Assembly: GCF_003602095.1 (NCBI RefSeq)
Contig: NZ_RAHH01000034.1
Coordinates: forward strand, 1-48,950
Reading direction: 5' to 3'
From: Rahnella woolbedingensis
GTDB lineage: Bacteria; Pseudomonadota; Gammaproteobacteria; Enterobacterales; Enterobacteriaceae
Length of the DNA stretch: 48,950 bases
Both the position numbers and the translations under genes were made by a program. The notes beneath the pieces are model-generated. The model was not told where the DNA came from. It was given only the letters and a program-made list of their open reading frames with translations, and did not search any database. How positions within the stretch are numbered: the stretch's first letter is position 1; every line of letters begins with the position of its first letter. Positions 8,285 through 15,839 of the stretch are shown here, in pieces.

Positions 8285-9208
8285 ATGCGGATTTTAGTTG
8301 TAGGCGCGGGCGCGACCGGCGGATATTTTGGTGCGCGGCTGGCGCAGGCCGGGCAGGATGTGACGTTTCTTTTACGAGAAAAACGCGCGCTCGCCGTGCA
8401 GCAGGACGGGCTGACCGTACACAGTCCCCACGGGGATTTCCATTTTCAGCCCAATGTCTTGCAGGCATCTCAGCTGGCTGGCCCTTATGATCTGATTTTG
8501 CTGACCGTTAAAAGCTTCGGGCTGGAAGCCGCGATGAAAGATATCGCGCCGGTTGTCGGTGAAAACACGATGGTGATGCCGGTTCTGAACGGGATGAAAC
8601 ACATGGAGACGTTGAGCCTGCGTTTCGGTGAACACGCCCTGATAGGTGGATTGTGTAAAATCAACGCGACGCTGGATGCCGACGGGCATATTCACCAGAT
8701 GACGCCGTTGCACCAGATTGTTTATGGCGAACTGTCCGGCGAAAAAACCGAACGTATTCTGAAAGTCGATCAGGCGTTTCAGAGTGCTGGTGTCGAAGCC
8801 ACCCTTTCGGAAACGATTATGACTGATCTGTGGGAGAAATGGCTGCTGCTGTCGAGCCTCGGTGCCATCACCTGCACCATGCGTGGAAACATCGGTCAGG
8901 TGGCTTGTGCACCTGGCGGAACAGAGTTCGCACAGGCCATCGTTACCGAAGCACTGACCACCATGAAAGCCTTTGGCTACGCGGAACGCGCGGCGGCGGT
9001 GGCAAAAGTCAGGGGATCGGTGACCGATAAAAACTCTCCGCAAACCTCCTCCATGTATCGCGATATGATGCAGGGAAATCCAATTGAAGCGGAACAGATT
9101 GTGGGTGATTTAGTCGAGCGGGCAACGCGGGTGGGCATCAGCATTCCACATCTTCAGGCTGCTTATACGCATTTATGCGTGTACCAGAATAGCCGCGAAA
9201 TCGCCTGA
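8285..9208 (+). CDS. 2-dehydropantoate 2-reductase family protein (PanE/ApbA-like)
   Basis: NADPH-dependent reductase of the ketopantoate reductase family, 307 residues. The N-terminus is a Rossmann fold with GAGATGGYFG at residues 7-16. The family asparagine-glycine pair is in VLNGMKHMETL (about residue 100) and the catalytic lysine in DLWEKWLLLSS (about residue 182). The C-terminal helical domain is present (NSPQTSSMYRDMMQG). The start is ATG 8285 with GAGGA upstream. A panE paralogue is common in enterobacteria, so the true substrate could be a different 2-keto acid. It is a single gene with its own terminator. Confidence 0.8.
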   Translation: MRILVVGAGATGGYFGARLAQAGQDVTFLLREKRALAVQQDGLTVHSPHGDFHFQPNVLQASQLAGPYDLILLTVKSFGLEAAMKDIAPVVGENTMVMPVLNGMKHMETLSLRFGEHALIGGLCKINATLDADGHIHQMTPLHQIVYGELSGEKTERILKVDQAFQSAGVEATLSETIMTDLWEKWLLLSSLGAITCTMRGNIGQVACAPGGTEFAQAIVTEALTTMKAFGYAERAAAVAKVRGSVTDKNSPQTSSMYRDMMQGNPIEAEQIVGDLVERATRVGISIPHLQAAYTHLCVYQNSREIA

Positions 9209-9233
9209 CGGGCACTCTCGCCAGCGGCTCAGC

Positions 9234-9258
9234 AGCCCGCACTTTTGCGGGCTATTTT
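9234..9258 (+). terminator. Intrinsic terminator of the panE-like gene
   Basis: AGCCCGC (9234-9240) pairs with GCGGGCT (9247-9253), followed by ATTTT. The stem overlaps the stop codon of the convergent cytochrome gene. Confidence 0.65.
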
Positions 9259-9785
9259 CGGGCAAATAACATTCTGATCAGAGTGTTATCGCGCCGGCGA
9301 TAATGATGCCAGAGCGCCGCCAGCGCATGTAATCCGATGAGATAATAACCCGCAGTGGCGAGCCATTCATGCAGGTTTTTTAAAAGTTTGTGTAAAGGGA
9401 TATCAGGAAAAACGCTTTTCGGCATGAGAATGTTAAACATCGTCCAGTCATGCCCGTCATAATATTGGGACAAAATGCCCAGCACCGGTAAGCCAAGAAA
9501 CATCAGATATATAAGACCCTGCGTGGCACCGGACAAATAATGCTGTATGCGCGGTAACGCAGGTTTTACCGGCGGAGTGACATACATCCCGCGAACAAAC
9601 AGGCGCACACACATCAGGAATAATACGCAAAAACCCAGGCTGTAATGGGTAAGTGCTAATAATTCACGCTCTGGCGTACCTTTTGCAAAGTCTCCTTTTA
9701 AATCCATTGTGGCATAGGTAAGCACCACTAAAACAAACACCAGCCAGTGGAGCACAATTTGCGCTGAAGAATATCGGGTACGCAT
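9252..9785 (-). CDS. Cytochrome b561 (CybB family)
   Basis: Inner-membrane di-haem b-type cytochrome, 177 residues, resembling E. coli CybB (176 residues), which moves electrons at the ubiquinone pool. There are four hydrophobic segments. Likely haem-ligand histidines lie in VLHWLVF (near residue 13), LTHYSLGF (near 47), LHEWLA (near 137) and GLHALAALWHH (near 150). The C-terminus RRRDNTLIRM is family-typical. It is convergent with the panE-like gene. Some b561 paralogues accept other donors, so the partner is uncertain. Confidence 0.82.
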   Translation of the reverse strand: MRTRYSSAQIVLHWLVFVLVVLTYATMDLKGDFAKGTPERELLALTHYSLGFCVLFLMCVRLFVRGMYVTPPVKPALPRIQHYLSGATQGLIYLMFLGLPVLGILSQYYDGHDWTMFNILMPKSVFPDIPLHKLLKNLHEWLATAGYYLIGLHALAALWHHYRRRDNTLIRMLFARK

Positions 9786-9994
9786 AGCAGTTCCGGTAAA
9801 CGAAGATACGTTAACCTTACTTACTGAGACTTAAGCTTACATTAAGAGGAATTATACGACGGTGCGGAATGACAGTATGCGGGGGTATTAAGGTCTCAAA
9901 AAGGGAATCGCAGAGTGAAAATGAAAAATCAAAAAATGTGTTATCTGCCCTGCGGTTTGCAAGGCAGAAAACACTGAACACACCGATAGCCTGA

Positions 9995-10402
9995 TTAACG
10001 CGCGATCAGGAAACTCTCTAATGTGGCGCCACCATCAAGTGCGGCTTTAATGGCAGAAGGCGTGCGACCCTGGCCGGTCCAGGTCTTTTTAGAACCGTCG
10101 GTGTCGGTATACTCATAAATTGCCGGGCGTGGTTTACGCTTAGCTTTACCGGATTCTTTCGTCGGCTGGTGGCCCAGCAGGTCGTCGATAGCGATGCCGT
10201 CGTTTGCCAGCATTTCACGGTATTTCAGTAATTTCTCGTCACGTTCCTGCTGTTGCGCACTGCGCGCTTTCACATTTTCGCGTGATTCTTCAACAATAGC
10301 AGTCATTTTCTCAAGAATTTCTTCCAGAGTGCTCAGCGGCATTTCACGAGCCTGTGCCCGAAGTGTACGGATATTATTCAAAACGTTTAACGCGTTGTCC
10401 AT
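9995..10402 (-). CDS. H-NS family nucleoid protein (paralogue)
   Basis: 135 residues with both H-NS domains. The N-terminal coiled-coil oligomerisation region begins MDNALNVLNNIRTLRAQARE. The C-terminal DNA-binding domain has TWTGQGRTPSAIKAAL, where the QGR loop enters the AT-rich minor groove. The linker and C-terminus (PTKESGKAKRKPRP, TLESFLIAR) differ from chromosomal H-NS as I recall it, so this looks like a StpA/Sfh-type paralogue. A long AT-rich region upstream suggests self-control. Such paralogues are common on large plasmids, where they silence plasmid genes. Confidence 0.85.
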   Translation of the reverse strand: MDNALNVLNNIRTLRAQAREMPLSTLEEILEKMTAIVEESRENVKARSAQQQERDEKLLKYREMLANDGIAIDDLLGHQPTKESGKAKRKPRPAIYEYTDTDGSKKTWTGQGRTPSAIKAALDGGATLESFLIAR

Positions 10403-10871
10403 GATGTGCTCACTTTAGAGGGATATCATTAAATTAGTGACACTGATTCTACACAAAGAAATAATGATATCAATTGCGCCAGCGTAATATTATTGCCGGT
10501 AACACACCGCCGGTAACCGCCGCTCTATGACATTAATTGTTAATACCCCATTTCATAACAACTTGTTGCCGCTGGATAATTAAAACTTTCACGAATAAAT
10601 CACTTCAAAGTCTTAAAAATTACCCGAAAAATATTATTAATCGCAATTTCTGCACTTTGTTAATAGTATCAGCGCGTGAATAAACAGTGTTGCTATTATG
10701 TACAAACTTGTCGAAACCTCGTCTTTATGTGCGCATAATTTCCATATTCCGAATATCCATTTCGAAAAAATTCGGTTAGAAAAGGCATCTTCTGCACCAT
10801 TTTTTAGAAGCGATTAAACAGATCAGACTGTAAAATGAGATCTAAATCACAAAACGTGTCCCCTGAATATT
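10403..10871. other. AT-rich upstream region of the H-NS paralogue
   Basis: About 470 bp of strongly AT-rich DNA with no credible gene lies upstream of the H-NS gene. It contains many A/T tracts (for example around 10600-10700), as expected for an H-NS-bound promoter. I see no clear hairpin or defined operator. Confidence 0.4.
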
Positions 10872-10964
10872 ATGTTCAAAACCATTTTTGTCGTTTGTGC
10901 TGGCTGTGTTGCGCTGAAACTGGCGCTGGACTGGCAGATTATTTTGCAGGTTGCTGAAGGCTGA
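10872..10964 (+). CDS. Possible 30-residue hydrophobic peptide
   Basis: An ATG at 10872 opens a 30-codon frame, [20 protein letters not shown]..., ending at TGA 10962-10964. The first 20 residues could form one membrane helix. There is no convincing ribosome site, and the last 26 bases overlap the 3' end of ptrR on the other strand. It may be chance. Confidence 0.2.
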   Translation: MFKTIFVVCAGCVALKLALDWQIILQVAEG

Positions 10965-11823
10965 TGGTCAGTTCTCTGGCCATGCTCGCAAACTCAGTTA
11001 AATTTCTGGTCAGGATCCCACGCCGCCATACCAGCCATGTCGTCAGATAACGGTAATTGTCGGCCAGCGGCCAGATGCTTACCGTACTGCTGCCGGGCAT
11101 ACTTTCCAGCATACTGCGTGGCATCAGCGCCAGCCCGCCGCCGGCAATGACACATGCCAGCATGCCGTGATAGGACTCCATCTCGTAAATTTTTCCCGCC
11201 GCAGCGCCATCATCGGCGAACCAGCTTTCAAAATGACGCCGGTAAGAACAGTTGGAGCGAAAAGCATACACGATCTCCCCGTTCACGTCCTGCCCACGCG
11301 TGACGGGCGAATGGTGCAACGGCGCGACAATCACCATCTCCTCCGGAAATACCGGTACACCATCCAGCACAGGATGCAGAACCGGCCCGTCGACAAACGT
11401 CGCTTCCAGTTCCCCGTCGAGCAATTTATCCAGCAACTCACCCGAAGGGCCGGTGCTCAGCGCCAGTTCAACTTTGGTGAATTGCTGATGGTAGCGCGCC
11501 AGCAACGCCGGGATACGCACGGCGGCGGTACTTTCTAGCGCGCCAAGCGCGAAAATCCCCTGCGGTTCTGTTCCGGTCACCGACATCCGCGCCTCTTCTA
11601 CTAAATCCAAAATCCGGTTGTTGTAATCGAGAAAGTTACGTCCGGCAGGCGAAAGACGTAACCGCTGATTCTCGCGAATAAATAATTCGACGCCCAGTTC
11701 CGCCTCAAGCTGCTTAATGCGCGTGGTCAGGTTCGACGGAACACGATGCACCCGCTGCGCTGCGGCGCTGATACTGCCGGTTTCGGCAACAGCACGGAAC
11801 ATCTCGAGTTGTGACAAAGTCAT
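10939..11823 (-). CDS. ptrR: LysR-family regulator PtrR (YneJ)
   Basis: LysR-type regulator that in E. coli controls the neighbouring sad gene for putrescine/GABA use. The 294-residue product matches YneJ closely. The winged helix at the N-terminus has [20 protein letters not shown], and the effector domain has [18 protein letters not shown] and [20 protein letters not shown]. The start is ATG 11821-11823, as in E. coli (xLxQLEMF), with GAGAAAG upstream; a TTG further up would add MRKT. It is divergent from sad across a 100-bp gap, the expected operator region. Confidence 0.9.
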   Translation of the reverse strand: MTLSQLEMFRAVAETGSISAAAQRVHRVPSNLTTRIKQLEAELGVELFIRENQRLRLSPAGRNFLDYNNRILDLVEEARMSVTGTEPQGIFALGALESTAAVRIPALLARYHQQFTKVELALSTGPSGELLDKLLDGELEATFVDGPVLHPVLDGVPVFPEEMVIVAPLHHSPVTRGQDVNGEIVYAFRSNCSYRRHFESWFADDGAAAGKIYEMESYHGMLACVIAGGGLALMPRSMLESMPGSSTVSIWPLADNYRYLTTWLVWRRGILTRNLTEFASMARELTISLQQPAK

Positions 11824-11923
11824 AGTCTTTCTCAAAAAGTGAACGGTTTACTTATTTTTATTCATTTTTATTAAAACCTGCAAGCCTCTATTCTGAACGC
11901 ACTGGTTTAACGAGGAATAAATT

Positions 11924-13315
11924 ATGACGACAACTAATTCGCAAACACATGCCATTTCACAGAATCCGTTCACCGGCGAGCGTTTCGGTGAATACCCTTT
12001 TGACACTACGCTGGCACTTGAAGCAGCAGTTTCGCAGGGCAGCGCGGCATTTAAGCAGTGGCGCAAAACTGATATCGCACAGCGGGCCATACTGCTGGTC
12101 AATCTGGCGACTGAACTGCGCAACGCCGGCAACGATATCGCCCGTATGATCGCCCTTGAAATGGGTAAGCCGGTGAAACAGGCTCGCGCCGAAGTAGAAA
12201 AGTCCGCGGGTTTATGTGAGTGGTACGCTAAAAACGGTTCGACGATGCTGGCACCGGAACCGACCATGGTCGATAACGGCGAAGCGCACATTCATTACCG
12301 GCCATCAGGTATGATCCTGGCGATTATGCCGTGGAATTTCCCGGTGTGGCAGATTTTACGCGGTGCCGTGCCTGCGCTGCTGGCGGGCAACACTTTTTTG
12401 TTAAAACCGGCACCGAATGTCATGGGTACCACTTATCTGGTGAAGCAAGCCGCGCTGAAGGCGGGTTTTCCGGCAGGTGCGTTTGGCGTAATTAATGTCG
12501 GAACTCCGGCAGTGGCAGAACTGATTGCGGACCCGCGTGTCGTCGCCGTGACTGTCACCGGCAGCGTTCGTGCCGGTGCAGCCATTGCAGAGCTGGCCGG
12601 TAAATCACTGAAAAAATGTGTACTGGAACTTGGCGGTTCTGATCCGTTCATCGTGCTCAATGACGCAAATCTGGATGAAGCCGTAATAGCGGCAGTTGCC
12701 AGTCGTTATCAGAACACCGGACAAGTGTGTGCCGCGGCCAAACGCTTCATCGTTGAAGAAGGTGTGCTGGAAGCTTTTACCGCAAAATTTGTTGCCGCCA
12801 CACAGGCGCTGGTGATGGGCGATCCGCTGGATGAAGCGACATACATTGGTCCGATGGCGCGTTTCGATCTGCGCGATGAGCTGGATAAACAGGTGAAGGA
12901 CAGTCTGGACGAAGGCGCGACTTTACTGCTTGGTGGCGGGAAGATTGCCGGAAACGGTAATTTCTATGCGCCAACCATTTTAAGCCACGTGACACCGGAT
13001 ATGACCGCATTTCGTCAGGAACTGTTCGGTCCGGTGGCGGCCATCACAGTCGCCCGCGATGCTGACCATGCCGTCGAACTGGCGAATGACAGCGATTTCG
13101 GTCTGAGCGCCACGATTTATACGGCGGATACTGAACTGGCGAACAAAATGACCGCTGAACTGGAAACTGGCGGTGTGTTTATCAACGGATACAGCGCCTC
13201 CGATCCCCGGGTGGCGTTCGGTGGGGTGAAGAAAAGCGGCTATGGTCGGGAGCTTTCACACTTCGGATTACGCGAGTTCTGTAACGTGCAGACGGTGTGG
13301 AGCGACAGAAAATAA
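11924..13315 (+). CDS. sad: Succinate semialdehyde dehydrogenase Sad (YneI)
   Basis: NAD(P)-linked cytoplasmic aldehyde dehydrogenase that converts succinate semialdehyde to succinate, the last step of GABA/putrescine breakdown. The 463 residues align with E. coli Sad (462) throughout. Landmarks are MPWNFPVWQ, the catalytic glutamate in LELGGSDPF and cysteine in NTGQVCAAAKRF, and the C-terminal FGGVKKSGYGRELSHFG. The ATG at 11924 has GAGGA upstream. It pairs with divergent ptrR. A second succinate semialdehyde dehydrogenase, gabD, lies 17 kb away. Confidence 0.92.
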   Translation: MTTTNSQTHAISQNPFTGERFGEYPFDTTLALEAAVSQGSAAFKQWRKTDIAQRAILLVNLATELRNAGNDIARMIALEMGKPVKQARAEVEKSAGLCEWYAKNGSTMLAPEPTMVDNGEAHIHYRPSGMILAIMPWNFPVWQILRGAVPALLAGNTFLLKPAPNVMGTTYLVKQAALKAGFPAGAFGVINVGTPAVAELIADPRVVAVTVTGSVRAGAAIAELAGKSLKKCVLELGGSDPFIVLNDANLDEAVIAAVASRYQNTGQVCAAAKRFIVEEGVLEAFTAKFVAATQALVMGDPLDEATYIGPMARFDLRDELDKQVKDSLDEGATLLLGGGKIAGNGNFYAPTILSHVTPDMTAFRQELFGPVAAITVARDADHAVELANDSDFGLSATIYTADTELANKMTAELETGGVFINGYSASDPRVAFGGVKKSGYGRELSHFGLREFCNVQTVWSDRK

Positions 13316-13335
13316 GCACTGCCGTACCGGTAGTC

Positions 13336-13373
13336 ATCATAATCACAGGATTTTACAATCCTGTGATTATGAT
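13336..13373. repeat. Perfect 17-bp stem-loop after sad
   Basis: ATCATAATCACAGGATT (13336-13352) and AATCCTGTGATTATGAT (13357-13373) pair perfectly around a 4-base TTAC loop. Little T-run follows, but the position between convergent genes suits a two-way terminator or transcript-stabilising hairpin. The right arm shares AATCCTGTGATTATG with the repeat field before parF (copy at 35378). Confidence 0.6.
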
Positions 13374-13400
13374 TAGAATTATGGAGAGTTCCACGGAACA

Positions 13401-13652
13401 TTAAGCAATGATCCCCATGATTTTCGCCCACTCCCTGACCTGTTCACAGGTCACAAAACGCAGGGCCTGAGGCTCTGTATTTACAGCTTCCTCCAGTACA
13501 AACACCAGACAAGGATAGTTATCCGGCATCTGGCGGATAACTTCACCTTCAAGTTCACCGGCTTCGAAAGTCGGAGGGAGGTCGCTTTGACAATTAAAAT
13601 AGTCTTCCGTCATCCAGGTTCTGAATGCTTCTTCATCTTTCAGTAGTTTCAT
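13401..13652 (-). CDS. Hypothetical 83-residue acidic protein
   Basis: I do not recognise this family. The frame starts MKLLKDEEAFRTW at ATG 13650-13652 with AAGGAA six bases upstream and ends at 13401. It is acidic, has no signal peptide or membrane segment, and contains two cysteines (FNCQS, VTCEQ). It follows the adhesin operon on the same strand, 58 bases after the third gene, so it may be its last member. A cytoplasmic role is likely. Confidence 0.6.
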   Translation of the reverse strand: MKLLKDEEAFRTWMTEDYFNCQSDLPPTFEAGELEGEVIRQMPDNYPCLVFVLEEAVNTEPQALRFVTCEQVREWAKIMGIIA

Positions 13653-13710
13653 ACCATTTCCTTTCAAAGCAGATTGTCGGCGTTTACGCTATTTGCGGGT
13701 TTCATCCGGG

Positions 13711-14823
13711 TTACTCAACACAGGCGAAACCTTCGCTTCTGTCAGAAGTATTGGAGGTAACGCTGCCGTCTTTGGTATACATGTAGTCATAGGCATCCTC
13801 AGCGGCAATGATCAAATCAGAAGACCAGAACACCACACCGGCATGAGGCACATCATCAATGCTTTTCCCCCATTCCTGCCATAGGGAGCCGCTGGACGCC
13901 TCGCGTTTATTTTTCTGCACCGAAAGTTCATCCGCAGTAGGTAAGCGATACCCCTGGTTTTCACACCAGTCATTTGCGTCATGCCAGTTCATCGATTTCT
14001 GACTGAAGTGGAAGAATAATTGCGGATTGAAAATAATCGAGGCTCTCACCTCATTATGGCGGCCAGTGATTTTAACTCCGCCTTTAGCTTTAAACGTCAC
14101 AAGCCCGGTATCCGAAACTGTCGCAATAGCATCATTGCTACTGCTCCATTCGAGTTCCTCCGCCGGGTTATCCGTGACAACCCGCAACTGAGCACCGGAA
14201 AAAGCCGTCGTAAGTTTTTTACTGACATCCACATCTAACAGCGAATTAGGATCATTAGGCGCAAGGGTATAAGAGAGAACATTAATACTGTGTGGATTGA
14301 CGGGTCCGTCAGGGATATTATCGCCGTCTGCATAGCTGCTGATATCTTCAATCTCTATGCGGGTATTTTCCTGCGGCAATCCGGTAAGGGTTCTGGGAGT
14401 AATTTTCACTCCGATAGTTCAGGCTTTATCAGCAGAACTTACAACGTAATTTTTAGTATCGGTAGCAATAACGCGTTCCTCATTTGACGGCGTTTTGCAC
14501 ACCCATTCTATTTCAGACACCGGGTCTTGCAGATCCCCTTCCTGATCTGAGAAATCCCACGATAACTGAAGGTCGTCATTGATATCTAACCCGTCGTTGT
14601 CATCAACCACGACATTCTGACGGACAATATTAATATGCCCGGGCAGTCTGTCTTTATTATAAAAAACCGGCGGGGTTCCAGTAATTCTGCCTGTACTGTA
14701 GGTCGTCTCTGTGCCATTAGCCCATAAAGACGTACTGAGCAACCCTATTAATAATATCGCTGCTCTGGCATTTTTATTGGTTTTCGGTTTTATCAATGTG
14801 TTATTCAATGAATTCATCAGCAT
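13711..14823 (-). pseudogene. Third gene of the SinH-type adhesin operon, split by an in-frame TGA
   Basis: The frame starts near MLMNSLNN (14823), carries a signal peptide (AAILLIGLLSTSLWANG) and runs to 14421, where TGA follows SSADKA. The same frame reopens at once (TIGVKITPRTLTGLP) and continues to 13711. Around the stop it aligns with the neighbouring SinI-like protein (AGLYIGAEIVEKTSTGLP), so this is one gene with a nonsense codon. After the break come a bacterial Ig-like stretch (ELEWSSSNDAIATVSDTGLV) and a C-type-lectin-like end (NWHDANDWCENQGYRLPTADEL, FWSSD, GFACVE) as in invasin tips. It was probably a secreted partner of the adhesin. Read-through or a sequencing error is possible. 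Confidence 0.7.
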
Positions 14824-14888
14824 TAAATTCCGATATACATTTGTGGCATTGAACACTCATGTGCCAATGCCACTATTACCATTGATGC

Positions 14889-15782
14889 TTATTTTTTGCG
14901 GCTACCTGATTTCAGTACACCTTTCACTTTGGCAGTATAATCAACCTGTAACTGATAACCCTGAATACCGTCTGCGCCTGCGGTAGCAAAGATATTTTTC
15001 GCATCCGTATTGGTGGTTGGTAATGTCAGGTCTTTGTTATCAGTAGAACTTACAGCTTTACCACCCGCAGTGCCGGTAGTCGCTGACGTGCCGTCAAAGT
15101 TCCAGGAATAGCTATAATTAGTTGACGCATCCACTTCGCCAGCATCCCAGACATTGTTATTATTGGTGTCATACCAGATTTTGAACTGATAAGTATGGCC
15201 GAGGATCAGGCTGCTATTAGATTTGCCGATCAGGTTAGTATCTGGATCCGTGGTATCAACAATCATCGTCGCCACTTTACCGCCTACGACCGGACCATCG
15301 GGAATATTATCGGAAGGGTCGTTCTGGCTGATATCATCGACCAGAATAGACAAGCCATCCGTCGGTAAACCGGTAGACGTTTTTTCGACAATCTCCGCAC
15401 CGATATACAAACCGGCATCCGCTTCCACCAGCGTGTAGGAACTTTTCCCTGCAGCATCAGAAATGATTTTTTTATCTTTCCCTTTGCCGTCTGAACTCGT
15501 AAACCACTGAATAGTTGAAGTACTGTTATCCGTATCGCCCTCGGAATCAATGAGCTTATAGCTTAACGTGATTTTATCACCGACTGCCATTCCCGTTACT
15601 GACCCGCTTTCATGCCCGTTAGCGAACGAAATTGTATGATCTGTCGCACCCGCACCGGTTCCGCGCAGGACAGGCTTGGTACCTATAATTTGCCCGGCAC
15701 TGCCAGTGACGTCAGCGAAGGCAAAATGGGAACAGCCCGCCAGCAACAGCGTTGCGAGCAGTGTTTTATTAAAAGTTTTCAT
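14889..15782 (-). CDS. SinI-like secreted companion of the inverse autotransporter
   Basis: About 297 residues starting MKTFNKTLLATLLLAGCSHFAFA. The signal has both a possible lipobox (LLAGC) and a possible signal-peptidase-I site (AFA before DVTG), so it may be a lipoprotein or a free secreted protein. The body has Ig-like beta repeats (VGDKITLSYKLIDSEGD, SNIPDGPV-type joins). Its C-terminus, about residues 190-290, is clearly related to that of the SinH-like protein next door (DTNNNNVWDAGE, ATTGTAGG, AGADGIQGYQLQVDY). An ATG at 15797 would add five residues. It lies second in the operon. Confidence 0.65.
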   Translation of the reverse strand: MKTFNKTLLATLLLAGCSHFAFADVTGSAGQIIGTKPVLRGTGAGATDHTISFANGHESGSVTGMAVGDKITLSYKLIDSEGDTDNSTSTIQWFTSSDGKGKDKKIISDAAGKSSYTLVEADAGLYIGAEIVEKTSTGLPTDGLSILVDDISQNDPSDNIPDGPVVGGKVATMIVDTTDPDTNLIGKSNSSLILGHTYQFKIWYDTNNNNVWDAGEVDASTNYSYSWNFDGTSATTGTAGGKAVSSTDNKDLTLPTTNTDAKNIFATAGADGIQGYQLQVDYTAKVKGVLKSGSRKK

Positions 15783-15839
15783 AGTAAAGTCACTCATTAA
15801 ATATAAATTTATCGAATTTGAATTAGCCTGACTACGAGA

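Noticed and set aside
8145-8468. 107-codon minus-strand frame upstream of the Fic remnant as a gene
   Set aside because: Most of it is the antisense of the panE-like N-terminus. Only the last 33 codons fall outside, and they lack a ribosome site.
8372-9043. 223-codon minus-strand frame inside the panE-like gene
   Set aside because: It is antisense to a well-supported enzyme gene and resembles no known protein.
14419-14421. Selenocysteine at the in-frame TGA
   Set aside because: No SECIS-like hairpin is evident directly after the codon, and the aligned residue in the related neighbour is an ordinary leucine.
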